Assembly: GCA_021613535.1 (NCBI GenBank)
Contig: CP075496.1
Location: 10,230,001-10,294,000 of the forward strand
DNA: 64,000 bases
Direction: 5' to 3'
Origin: Adineta vaga
Taxonomy: Eukaryota > Rotifera
Shown: piece after piece, positions 11,986 through 23,632 of the stretch
Numbering within the stretch: position 1 is the first letter of the stretch
Layout: each line of letters starts with the position of its first letter
The notes under the pieces: generated by a model
The model's database searches: none
What the model was told of the DNA's origin: nothing
Seen by the model: only the letters and a program-made list of their open reading frames with translations
Program-made: the position numbers and the translations under genes

Positions 11986-13835
11986 TTGATGAACGATGGT
12001 AAAGACACTTTACATTGAAGAAGAAGGAATTGTCATTGAATGTAAATCAAAGTTGGGCCGATACGCAAGGAAGTATAATGTAAAGGGTGAAAAAGAAGAG
12101 AATGAGCAGAACGAAAGAAGGAAAAATAAGAGAAAAGGAAAAAGTCATGTGTATGAAAAACGAGAAAATGACACACGTATAGACACATGCTAATATTTTG
12201 AAAGAAAAGAGTAAGCATAAAATATGTTTTTGTAAATATTTCATAAATAGAAAGATGAAATCAGAGTAAAAGATCTTAAAGGTTATTCATTATCAATAAT
12301 TTTGATTAAAGAAGAGAAAAACAAGGCAATCAACTTTGACATAATCTAAATAATTAGTTCTAATGAAAATGAATCAATTCATAATTTTCAATGTAACCTC
12401 TTCAAGAAAATATTTACAAAAATAATAAGAAGTTCAGTAAATCATAATATAAAAGAGGATTTAAATAATATAGATGGCGTACTCAGTTAAAAAAAAGAGA
12501 ATTTGAAAAATCGACGATGTTTTTTCTTTTAATGGATATAATGCATTAGCATTCGACATCATAAAAAGACAAATCGTGTGATCGATTAAAATGTTGGGCG
12601 AGAGAAAAAAAATTATTCATTTGCATATACTTTCAAACAGGCACATTATAAAACTTGTTGATACATATAATCTTTTGTTTGCTTTACGTGCGGAAGTGAT
12701 TATAAGCTATTAGCTTTTCATCAGTGTTGAGTGTTTGATCGAAATGTTCCTGTAGTATATTGATCTGTATTTGGAAATAAAAATATTCACAGAAAATCAA
12801 AGATTGTCTGTTCAGTTCGATTTTGAAGTAAAATTTGATGCCAATTTTCAGAAATAGCTAATGAATGCGAATAGGTATGAATAATATTTTGAATCGAATG
12901 TATCATACTAGTTACTACAGAACTATTTTCACATCTACGTATACTGAACATTGTCTTTCATCAAATACAAAAGATTATCGAAAGACCATGGCATTATCAT
13001 CTATTTATTGTTTACTTGTATATTTCAAAAGCTGTTTTAGTGAAAATAGTTTCAATCATGATAAAAAAAGAATGATAAATAATCTCGTATTTATATTAGA
13101 TGAAAACATTTTAAGATGATTAAATTTAGTTAACGACATTCGTTGACAGGAAGAGATAATGAAGATCGTGTACGATAATTACAGACATATCAAATAACAG
13201 CAGAAGTATTGCTTTTAATATGATCGTTGAAGCACTGTAACCTTTCAAAATGAGTTTAAAATGTTGTCGCTGGCATCATCATCATCATCAAACTGTTCTT
13301 TTATACTAAATTGAAAGATCGCTTTGTATAGAATTGCAAGAAGATCATCTATTAATTCAATTGGTGTTTTACAAGAAAAACAAAACTGCTGTTAAAGTTG
13401 AATATTTATCGTTTAGATTAACTAGGACATTATGAAGATCAGATAGTGTGGTTTTCTTACATAGAAAAGATTTACAAAAACAGAATTAAAAAATTAGAAC
13501 TTTTACAACGAAATACTGTATCTTGTTTAGTTTTTTTTCAAAGTAATCTACTCAGTTGAGAACATTTATTCCGGGTTTTTTTCGAAGTCTTTTGATGAAC
13601 AAAATCAAATAAGAAAGCAAATGATTAATTCATTTGTACCATCAAAAATATGATGCTGGTAAATATTAGAAAGAACGGGAGCATATAAGCAATGGAAAAT
13701 GGGCTCATAGTAATAAAATATTTATGAATAGAATTGTCAAGATGATGAAATAATTTATGACTAAAAAAACGCTTTATTTGAACATCGAACAAGCTTGTTT
13801 TTTCTTGTATAGGTTGTTATTTCAAATTCTTATCA
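11986..13835. other. Intergenic, no gene seen
   Basis: About 1.8 kb without a convincing gene. Several frames near 12000-12240 are low-complexity (K/E-rich on one strand, F/S-rich on the other) and look like chance. A frame at 12865-13119 has no domain. An unrecognised non-coding RNA cannot be excluded. Confidence 0.45.
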
Positions 13836-15703
13836 TTAAAACGTCCAATAATGTAAATGAAGAAAAGAAAAACTAATTAAAAAGTATTCAATTTGATGGA
13901 TAATAATACATGAAGAAGAAATTGAATCTAAATAAAAGAAAAAAGAACATATTTCATTTTTTCTTTTCAATGAACAAAAATAATTACTTGGTGCGTGAAT
14001 TTTCTTTCGTTCAGAGGCATTTGATGGTATATCTCGTACAACATTAACCGGTAATGAACGAAATAATGTATAGGAATAGTCTTTTTGGTCATATTTGATT
14101 ATAGATGAGTCATCATTATCGATACATGTCGAACATTTGACAGGATTATTTACAAAGTTTTCATGTTGTTGTGTATTTAAAAGTTTACATTGAATTTCAA
14201 ATGGAATGAGTTCGCGTATAATATTGTAAAGATAAAAAGAATAATGAAATTTAGATAATGAATTCATTTCAGATGATAGATGAATCACAGTTGGATCAGC
14301 AGAACAACTAATGAATAGCAAGATGGTTTTTGAGAAAAAAAAACATTCTTTTATATATAATAAAGTAATTTACCCTCGAGAAATTAATCGACGTGTTTGT
14401 AAATATTCGGTATAAGGATATAGAGCTATAAAATCACACGAATCAATCAAACATGTTGATGATAATATCGCAGTATCATCAAATGAGACATAGATTAAAG
14501 AATAGAGTGAAATTGAACATGTTGGTGGGCAAGTATATGTTTGGTTATGTAAAATCCATCGTAAAGATATTCTGAAAAATATTAAAAAAAGATCCTTTCT
14601 TTCATTGTTAACTCGTTTTTATTTTTCTTCTACCTATAACTTGTTGAGATAGATTCTTCATCATCGTCATCGTCATCACCATCATCACCATCATCATCAT
14701 ATATTGGTGACAAGAGACGTTGATGAGTGGTACTTGGTATTGGAGTACTTTTTGTTAATACTGTGCGTACTGTTGATGATAGTTGATATGCTAGACGTAT
14801 CTGTTGAATATCACTTGGACAAAGAAAAAATCGGCCATAATGTCGAACTTCATTGGATTCTGTTGCGATCCCTTCCCAACGAAGTTTACCAACAATAGAA
14901 TCATTATTTAATATCTAAATATAATCAAAATAAAACGTATTTTCCCTCAAGACATCACATCAGTTGTAATATGTTAATCAGAAATGAAAACACTCTGTTT
15001 AAAAGGATTAGAAGATATTCTCAGTCTATGGTATGAGATTTGTTTGTTTTCTATTTCATACCAATGAACAATTATCTACGTGTGTTATGAATTGTGCATG
15101 TGTTTCATTTGACCATTTAGGTTTACAATTACTATCACCAAGTAGAACATAATTTGGATCAATACCATTTAAACTAACAAGAATATTTAAATGATCACCT
15201 GGACAATTTATTTTTTGTAATCTTACAGCTAAAAAGAAAGATTCCATTACTTTAAAAAATTTGTTTTTCTAAGTGATAAAAAATGAACCTTTCGTATCTT
15301 TTCGACAATTAACTTCATAATAATTAACAAAATAATTTATTCTCATTGCTGATGGTTCATCATTCAAAGAAGCATTTGCATGTACACATAAACCATTTTG
15401 TTGTGAATGCCAATGTTCAAAGGATCGACATTTTTCTGATCGATTTTGTATACAACGATCTAAACAATCTAATTCTGATATCCACCGGCCATGTAACTCA
15501 TTATAACCATCTAAAGACGTATGAATACGTTTTTCATAAAAACAATCTAGAAGAAAAAAAAGAAAGAAAAATATTTTGTTTTCTTTTCCAACAAATTTCT
15601 TTCTTTTACCTTCGATATGATCAAATGATAAAGAAAATATCATGAATTTAGATTTAAATCGAATAATAATGAATATGAGCATCATCAATAAGCGACGGCT
15701 CAT
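13836..15703 (-). CDS. Secreted PAN/apple plus zona pellucida (ZP) domain protein
   Basis: Six exons on the minus strand (15610-15703, 15289-15546, 15062-15228, 14634-14914, 14374-14571, 13836-14307) read in frame to about 489 residues. A hydrophobic leader is followed by a PAN/apple-like module (DCFYEKRIHTSLDGYN, LDCLDRCIQNRSEKCRSFEH, YEVNC). The ZP start then follows: KINCPGDHLNILVSLNGI, with VLLGDSNCKPKW. Later parts hold the paired cysteines of the ZP-C half (YTCPPTCSISLY, FEIQCKLLN, CSTC). A CAT-repeat tract at 14650-14700 encodes an acidic DDGDD insert. This order recalls the apple-plus-ZP matrix proteins of nematodes and insects, such as cuticle or sensory-organ linkers. The last exon ends in a hydrophobic tail that could be a membrane anchor, but its 3' end is uncertain because a possible donor lies near 13990. 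Confidence 0.72.
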
Positions 15704-18700
15704 GATAAATAAACATGTTCATTATAGAATAACTTCATCTGACAATTAACAACAACTGACAATCGAAGTTGCTGTTGCTGCTGTTGTTGTTCTATTAGCC
15801 ATGAAAAAAGTCATCTATAAATATTCAAAAAGAAAAAGATATCAATTCATTGAACAAGTGTTAAAATAGAAGAATGCATTCTTTTTTTTTCTTTGTATGT
15901 ACGACACTCAATCTTCCAGTCATTTTCCCATCGATCTATCATAATCGCATTGATGATGAACTACCTTTTGCCTCATAAAATTGTCGTGTTTTATGGATTT
16001 CAATTAGCTATTGGCCTTATTGCCTCGTTTTTTTTTCTTCAAGTTATGCTGATTTGCCCATGCACAAGGTGCGATTTTTTGTCGCTCCCCCTCGCTTTCT
16101 CTCTCTCTCTCTCACGTAGAAATAAAATACTAATTTCCCTAGTTTGTTGATGAAGCAGAAAATCGACTAGCAATGCTCGTCGATGCAATAGCAATTGTTG
16201 AAACCTTGTTCTCTTCTTTTTTTTTAAAAAAAGGAAAGGCTTAAAGGCATTTTGACAGGGCGCAGTACGTTGCATGTGGGAGTCATAAAATCACCGGCAC
16301 TCGCGTTCGTTCAGTTTTAATTAAACAACATCAAATACAAGAAAAAAATCGAGAGAGAGAGAGAGCGCGGAAAAATGAACTTTGAAGGTAAAAAAAAAAG
16401 AAATGGAAGAAAAGCTCACAATTTCTCTCTTTCGTTCTTATTCTATAAAACGACGATTGTGTGCAAATCCCCAAGGGCCTAATGAACGTCATACAGCGTT
16501 AGATTCGGACTCTGCTTGTCAACGTTAAGCGAATTACACTTTGAAATAGAAAGAAAAAAGGAAGATATATATACACATGATATAATGATGTCTTTGTTTC
16601 TTGGTCAAAGAAAGAGAAAATATTCATTTGTAGATTTCTCTTCGTTTCCTTCTTTACAAGAAAAACTACTCATCATTTACAGACAACACGCATTTATTAT
16701 GGTAGCACGTCTAACAGAAAAAAACGATTAATTCTCGGAGAAGTGATATGTGTATTTAAATGACAGTTTTATTTTATTAAAAACGATTGAGCAAAGAAAT
16801 GAACGGAAGTCAAAAGAGAGAATGGATAATAAAATTTGTTTTAAGTGTTTCGTTTAGTCATTCGAAGAAACGTTTATTATATTCATTTAATTATTCTCTC
16901 TCTTTCTCTTTCTCTTTCTCTTTATTAGTAGTATTCTTCTCAATAAAATATTACTGCAATTGACACAATGTCTTACATTCTTATCAATTGAGAAACGAAA
17001 TACAATAGATTTATATAGAAAATACTCCACGAATACTTTCTTCTGCTCTATATAATATCATTTATTTCTTCTTAGGATAGAATAGATTTCTTTACAAAAC
17101 AATAATTAGATTTCTATTTGAAAGAAGGAAGAAGAATAAAAAAAGTTTGTATTTAATTGTTCTGAATGATCTCTTTTTCCTAGAAACAAACTTACTGAAA
17201 TCGAAGCATAGATTTTGTCACGTAAAAACTTTAAGTACACGATGTTCTCATTAAAAAATATACTATGTACGATTAAAAATGGGTAGACAGAAAAAAGCCC
17301 GGCTCTTCTTCGTCTTTTTTTTCTTCTCTTCACGCATCTATCGTTTAATAATAATATATAGCTTCTTTTCTCTTCGTCTTCTTCTCTTCACTAAGTAGAA
17401 AGAAAGAGGAGAACCAGGATGGAAAATGTTATGATAGAAATCCGATTAGAAAGTAAAGAAACATACGTAATATAAAATAAAGCCGAAGAATCCTCAATAT
17501 TTCTATCTCTATGTCAAGAATATTGCATGTTCATTTGACTCTACTCAATAGTTCTTTTCAAAAGCGAATGATCTATGTTAACTTAAAAGAGAAACAGAAA
17601 CAAAAGAAGAAGAAGAGGCAAAGATGTTAATTGTACTTGTCATCTATCTTAAAACATATTTCCTCTATTCTATTGTTCTTCATTGCGTGTATAAAGGTAT
17701 AGTCATGCAATAATTCAGATTGAAACATATAAAATACAATGAACAAAACACACAAATGTTGAACGACATTAGATATATTAATAAAATTAGTTTATTCCAT
17801 ATCAAGAAAACATCTAATGACAAGATATCTATCTTATTATGAATTAAATCTCCTAATTCAATCATTTATATTATATGAGAACCATTGAGATAGATAGATA
17901 GAAATATGTTAGAATAGATTCTATTTTCATATACCTTAAATGCATACATACTATGTTAAAACCTGTCAAAAATCTTTATATAAATGGCATGTGTAGACAT
18001 GACAATAAAATAATTACTTGTGATTCTTTTTCATCACGCTTCTTTTTTTCTTCTTCTCAATATTTGATTGACATACCATTGTAATACATAGAGAAAACGA
18101 TTTACATTTTTAAGAAGATGTTGTTTGATTTATTCAATCATCTTCATTTTGATAAGATAATCGAGTTATGATAGTTGAAAGTATGTAGGAAAGTTTCCGT
18201 TCATCGTCTCTTTTCTTTAATGTATCTCTCAAATGATTTATTTGATCAACAAGAAAATTTGTTGTTATATACAAAATAAATACTAATTCTCAAAGAATAA
18301 GTAAAATCAATCTCCGGCAAGGCGTTGTTCTTCCGGCAAATACAAAAGGTACTTATACTAAGATGATGATAATTGACCATTTATCAATGAGGTACTACAA
18401 CTCATCAAGGACAGATACTTAACATATTTTTACATGTCTTTCGGTAAGAATAAAATATAACAATCTTAAATCTAGACATTATCTAACAAAAAAAACAGTT
18501 TATAAATGCAATTTTATATATATATATCTCGAGGATATAAATTTACTCACGTTTTAAGAAAATACTCGAGAATTTTTGTTCTTAATTCATCAAAATTGTT
18601 TTATTTTGCACGATCTAAGATAAAGATTTTGATGATTAGAGAAAATAAATCACATTTGAAAAAGAAAGATCAGATAAATACGTCGAAAAGATTTGTCGAA

Positions 18701-20184
18701 GAATGTTATTTGCAAAAAATAGTTAAGAAGATTTTGTGTTTATTTTACCTTCGCTTCAAGGTAAAACGGAAAAGTGTCGATGTAAAATAAACTTAACTAT
18801 ACACCGATTTATGTTGATTAAAGTAAATACTAAAAATGACTTCCATGTAAGAGTTAATTGTTACAAATGTCAATAAGTATATAAACAGAAAATTTGAGTT
18901 CTCGGAAAAAGAAAATATTTATATATATATATAGAAATCTAGATTTTGACAATCATCTCTTACTCTTATCGAATATGATGATATAATATTGATAGGAATA
19001 ATCTCGATGTTGAGAAAATTGAGCTGGTCTAAGTGCTTTCTCTTCATGTAATTTCATACAAAAATAAGTCATAATTCTCGTTAAACTACATATGATCATT
19101 TTTCATGATAACTATCATTTAACGTACTGAATCATATATTAAAAACATGCCAGCTCGATAATTATGTATGTATCATTTATAGAGTTATTGATGGATTTAA
19201 TAGTCTGTTATTTTCTTTTTGATGTTTTATAAAGTGTGAAAAATCTCTATCATATGCAATCTATTGATTGCTTTTTCTGTATTCGTTATAGTTAATAGAT
19301 GTGTCACCTTCTGATAAAAAAAATCAATCTATTATTCGCGTTTATATATAGTCAATATACGTCGTAATGGCTATGGTCTGAATATACCAAATATCTGAGA
19401 GAGGAGGCGATCAATTTTGTAAAATAGTCATGGATAGGTGATGATCTCAAGGATCTTTGGTAAACTACGAATGTTATCTATCATCGATATGATCTTTTCT
19501 CACTCATTTCAACAAGAATATTCTAATTCATTTAAAATGCATTCCTGCCTACTCCCGCTTATTGCTCCGCAAAACATCTACTCATCATCTACAATCTTCA
19601 TCTTCTGTGTATGTTGATCTTACATACAATATATTCGAGTCAAAATAACTAGCAAAATCATAAAGATATTGCAACATTTACTTATTATGCACTCAATTCG
19701 TAGAAAAGCTAGTCAGACATACTAAATTATACTTCGACTATGTTTTTTTTGTATTCTCACTCAAAAAGCGTACTTGGTGCATATTTTTGAAAAATAGATC
19801 GCTTACGTTTTGAATCAAGCGATTTCAATAACCACTATTCAATTTCCAATTTTCATCGAAATCAAGGCTTAGTGGGACATCATATGATCATTCTTCTACT
19901 AACACATCATTCATTTGTTAATACTATGATTAAGAACATAATCTTCAATATTTTCGTAAATTTGTTTTTTAATTTTTACAGTCTGTAGCCAATTAGAATC
20001 GATGATGGAATCGTAAGAAAAAAAATACACCGTATAAATAGCTAAGTATAACCAGATATCTATATGATACTATCATACCCGAGAAGAAAACATGCGTTCT
20101 AATATTATGAGTGAGTATATAACTATGGATTCTACAAATTGAAATTTCAACTTGTATTCATACATTGATCAATCGATTGAAAAA
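15704..20184. other. Long gene-poor tract
   Basis: About 4.5 kb with no gene I can support. It holds simple sequence: CT runs near 16096-16114, GA near 16352-16366 and TCTCTT runs at 16895-16921. A somewhat GC-richer patch lies at 16060-16320. A TCCGGCAA direct repeat occurs near 18312 and 18334. Open frames here are short and low-complexity. Candidates are promoter sequence, long non-coding RNA or old decayed DNA. Confidence 0.5.
20034..20041 (+). promoter_or_regulatory. Possible TATA box of the RNase T2 gene
   Basis: TATAAATA lies about 150 bases upstream of the chosen start at 20185, in an otherwise plain AT-rich flank. Such strings are common in this DNA, so support is weak. Confidence 0.25.
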
Positions 20185-20971
20185 ATGAATCTTATCTTTG
20201 TAGCAGGCATATGGTTGCTTATTTTCATCGCAATATACGACATATCAGATGCAGCTAGTATAAACGATCGATGTCCAATGCCATCCAAATTGAAATACAA
20301 TTATGACTTTAATTGGAAATCAAAATCACACGAATGGGAAAATACAAAAGCTACACCTGGTTTTCTTCAACTTGTTCTTTCTTGGTAATGCTTTTTTTTC
20401 TATATTTCTTTATGTATACATGTTAATATTTAGGACACCAACATTCTGTGAATCTCTTTCATTATCTTCTCAAAATAAAGAATTTCAATGTCGTAATAGT
20501 AAATATTTTGGTCTTGTTGTCCATGGTTTATGGCCACAAACTTCAAGAGCTACATCTGTTCGATCACATCCACGTAATTGTCGAGATGAAAAACAACTCG
20601 ATCCTGCATTCGTCAAACGATATTATTGTATGATGCCTGATGAAGATCTTATTCAATCACAATGGGAAAAACATGGTAAATTTGGTAGTAATAAATAATT
20701 TCGATTTTGTTTGTCTTTATTAGGTACTTGCTATTTCAAGACAGCTAATGATTATTATGGAACGATTGAAACACTTTATAACTCATTAAATATTCCTGAT
20801 ATTGCATCCATGAAGAATGTCACGCAGACAAATGTTCGAAATGCATTTTTAACATTGAATCCAAAATTACCGGCATCATCAATACAAGTATCAACGAATT
20901 ATGAAAAGCGTTTGAAAGAAATTAAAATATGTTATGATTTGAAGCAACAATATGTTCGTTGTTCCTCATAA
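20185..20971 (+). CDS. Secreted ribonuclease T2
   Basis: Cleaves single-stranded RNA through a 2',3'-cyclic phosphate, in the secretory or lysosomal space or outside the cell. Three exons (20185-20384, 20434-20678, 20724-20971), with introns of 49 and 45 bases, give 230 residues. I start at the ATG at 20185 because it begins a clean signal peptide (NLIFVAGIWLLIFIAIYDI). The first catalytic motif is VVHGLWPQ with His97. The second is QSQWEKHGTCYF with Glu145-146 and His148, split by intron 2. Cysteines at C30, C72, C86, C116 and C132 fit T2 disulphides. The protein is near the short end for the family. A poly(A) signal AATAAA follows at 21035. Confidence 0.92.
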
Positions 20972-21034
20972 AATAAGCACTATGCATTGTAATGAAATAC
21001 AACAAGTATACTATCTAATCTGTTGTTGTTGAAA

Positions 21035-21040
21035 AATAAA
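21035..21040 (+). terminator. Poly(A) signal of the RNase T2 gene
   Basis: AATAAA 63 bases after the RNase T2 stop codon, the usual place for a 3' processing signal in this window. Confidence 0.5.
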
Positions 21041-21237
21041 TTGTCTCAACCAAGTTTATTTTTACAAATTCTTTCTAGAAAGTAGCAAAACTCTCGTACA
21101 AAAGTAAAATACAGAAGCATATCACAAGGCAATACACATTAAATATTCACAATCTTTTGAATATATAAAATCATGTAGTCAAATAAATCATGAACGCGCT
21201 ATATAAATGTTCTACAGAGACCGAAGTTTTGTATTAT

Positions 21238-22623
21238 TTATTGATTATGACAACATTTGGTAGCATGCCTATCTTCTTTGCTGACAGTACGAACTTCGAC
21301 AGACGGGACTGATACTGTTGATCCCCCTATATCCAAAAGATGATAATTCTCTTTATTGGAAACTTCTGGATTGATCAGATGATGTTGTACGAGTAAGCCC
21401 ACCGTCGTTAATGCAAGTTTTTCTTCCACAGCAGGTCCTCGATTTTGCCAATATTCACCAAAGACACCATGTGAATCTGCTGGATTCAATTCTGATACAG
21501 TGAAACCATGACGAGCAATAGCGACAGTCAATCGATGCATATCTTGATCGGCAATCAGTACTGGAATAGGACCATTATAGTTCGATCTATGAAATTCATT
21601 CTCAAAGACATCAAAAACATCAAAAACAGTTGCACCTGATTTGCTACGATTAAATATTGGTAAAGCGAGCACGATAGCACGAATATTTGTGTACGTTCGT
21701 CCATCTTCCTCGAGCACTTTTCGAATAGCTTGTGCTGAAAATTGTCGTACTTTTTGGTCAATTCCGATCTGTTTACCTGAGAAGACACCTAATCCAATGC
21801 CGGTTTCCACAACAATCTGCACACCCTCCATATCGCATGCTAGTAGTCGTAATCTGACCATACGTACAAGACTATCTCGAAGACGTTCTTCATCAAGTTT
21901 GGCTGCTGGTCCATTTTTGACGGGTGTAAAGTCTCTACCGTTGTAAATAAATGGCAAACCTGTTTCGGGATCTAGATGAAACACTTTTTGCCAATTAGTT
22001 ATATAATATTGAATGTCACCAATATCATGTTTTCGACCAGCGAAATCAATACCAGTTACAGAAACAAGTTTGATCCGATGAGGCCAATCTTCCGACAGCT
22101 GGCGCGATATAATTTTAGCATCAAACTCCATCAAGATAGGACATGTTGAGATACGAACAACGAACTTCATTCTAAAAGCGTCAACGCCATCTTCACTCTT
22201 GCCTTGTAATGCTTTGTGTAAAGTTTCTTTACTGATTCCACGGACACTTTTATCTGCATATACTCGATAAGAATCTTGCCACTTTCTGATCTCGTTTAAT
22301 GACATCCTGAATGAATTAGAGGATTTGCTAGGAAAGTGAATTACTGTATCTGACCGCATCTGATATGGATATTGTTGTAACTGAAATGATTTGACACCTT
22401 GTACAATATATTCCTCTGGAATATTTCTAAAACCAAATGTTTGATATAGAAAATATTCCATTTGTTCAGTTTCACGACTACATCGATCACTCATTGGTCC
22501 ATTTTTGTCCATAGGATATAAGTGCTGTAGATTTAGGAGAAGCTTCATGACAGATTGATTGTGGCATTGCTGATAACCAAATATCTTACTTCGGTAAGGT
22601 AATGGTTGAGATGTCGCAGACAT
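21238..22623 (-). CDS. Stand-alone copy of an unrecognised glycine-motif domain (possible macro-like fold)
   Basis: An intronless 461-residue protein. From about residue 37 it matches the C-terminal domain of the genes at 23633 and 26424: MDKNGPMSDRCSRETEQMEY, VVRISTCPILMEFDAK, VSVTGIDFAGRKHDI, VVETGIGLGVFSGKQIGID, PIPVLIADQDMHRL, ADSHGVFGEYWQN and LTTVGLLVQHHLINPEV. It has no B-box or coiled coil, and instead a 36-residue front of its own (SKIFGYQQCHNQSVMKLL). It also has a C-terminal extension that the others lack (VSVPSVEVRTVSKEDRHATK). It is the most divergent of the three and lies head-to-head with the next gene, 1009 bases away. The glycine-rich loop followed by hydrophobic strands suggests a phosphate- or ADP-ribose-binding fold, possibly the DUF4804/MavL-like macrodomains of Legionella. 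That link is from memory and unproven. Confidence 0.75.
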   Translation of the reverse strand: MSATSQPLPYRSKIFGYQQCHNQSVMKLLLNLQHLYPMDKNGPMSDRCSRETEQMEYFLYQTFGFRNIPEEYIVQGVKSFQLQQYPYQMRSDTVIHFPSKSSNSFRMSLNEIRKWQDSYRVYADKSVRGISKETLHKALQGKSEDGVDAFRMKFVVRISTCPILMEFDAKIISRQLSEDWPHRIKLVSVTGIDFAGRKHDIGDIQYYITNWQKVFHLDPETGLPFIYNGRDFTPVKNGPAAKLDEERLRDSLVRMVRLRLLACDMEGVQIVVETGIGLGVFSGKQIGIDQKVRQFSAQAIRKVLEEDGRTYTNIRAIVLALPIFNRSKSGATVFDVFDVFENEFHRSNYNGPIPVLIADQDMHRLTVAIARHGFTVSELNPADSHGVFGEYWQNRGPAVEEKLALTTVGLLVQHHLINPEVSNKENYHLLDIGGSTVSVPSVEVRTVSKEDRHATKCCHNQ

Positions 22624-23632
22624 TGAAATAATGAATGTCCTTCACAATAAAGAAGAAAAATTTTCAGCGAAAAAGAAGTATAAAAGTACTGGTTGGTAGA
22701 ATTGTGGATGTTGTTTATGACTATTTATCGTCATACTCAACGTGCACACAGAAAGCAAGAAAGAAAAATATTTTTCTCCTTAAAATAATACGCATGTCAA
22801 GAGAATTGCCGTCTTTCATATTCTTTTTTTTCCAACATTAACAACGCACGAAGTGAATCATTCGATCAAACTTCACCATTTTGTTTCATTGCAATTTCGT
22901 GTCCTATATATATATTTTAGTAAGCAATTTTTTACCAATGAAATATTAAATAATATCGTATTCAAGATCCGTAAACGTTAATTAATGAAGATTCTCTATA
23001 AATAGAATAAAAAATGTCTTTAATTTTAAACTTTTCTCTGAAATATAACACTTGCGTATGGTACTTTCAATGGCCCAAGTTAGTTCTATTTGTTTCGTTG
23101 GTTGTTGCAAAGGATTGATAATAAAAGATTCATTAACATCTAAACTTAGATCTGAATTATAGTTCATCCATTTGTTTTATGTAACCGAGATATATTCCTT
23201 TGAAATCAGTCTTGAAACTATAGATTTTAATTGAAGCTCGATTAAATAAATATTTTCTTTTCTTTTCAGAGAAAAAAAATATCACTTGGCAGATTCAAAA
23301 CGACTAATGTGGTAGGAATATTTTTTCGTTTCTTTCAAGTATTGTGTATGTTTTTATTTATTTCTTACTGTTGATTGATATCTATTTCACATTGCTACGA
23401 AACAAAGACAACGAGAAAGTTTTCTAGTTACATTCCTTTTTTGTATTCTTATCAGTTACAGAAGTGTTTGGTCGCGTCACAAGACCTTGTGCGGTAAATA
23501 TTTTGATTCTGAGTTGTGTACATTGGCAAACAATTAATTCTGTTCGCTGAAAAACTACAACGGCACTACTTCTAAAAGAAATCGTTAAATACTTACAGTT
23601 TGCGACTCCACACTGCGTCAAATTGAAACAAT
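22624..23632. other. Shared upstream region of two divergent paralogues
   Basis: About 1 kb between the starts of the divergently oriented genes at 22623 (minus) and 23633 (plus). It should hold both promoters. No gene is supported; frames here are short. Confidence 0.5.

Noticed and set aside
12000-12250. Several overlapping frames of 60-65 residues
   Set aside because: Low-complexity K/E-rich or F/S-rich translations on both strands, no domain or splice support.
14650-14700. CAT/CGT trinucleotide run as an independent repeat element
   Set aside because: It is in frame in the ZP gene and encodes an acidic DDGDD stretch, so I treat it as coding sequence.
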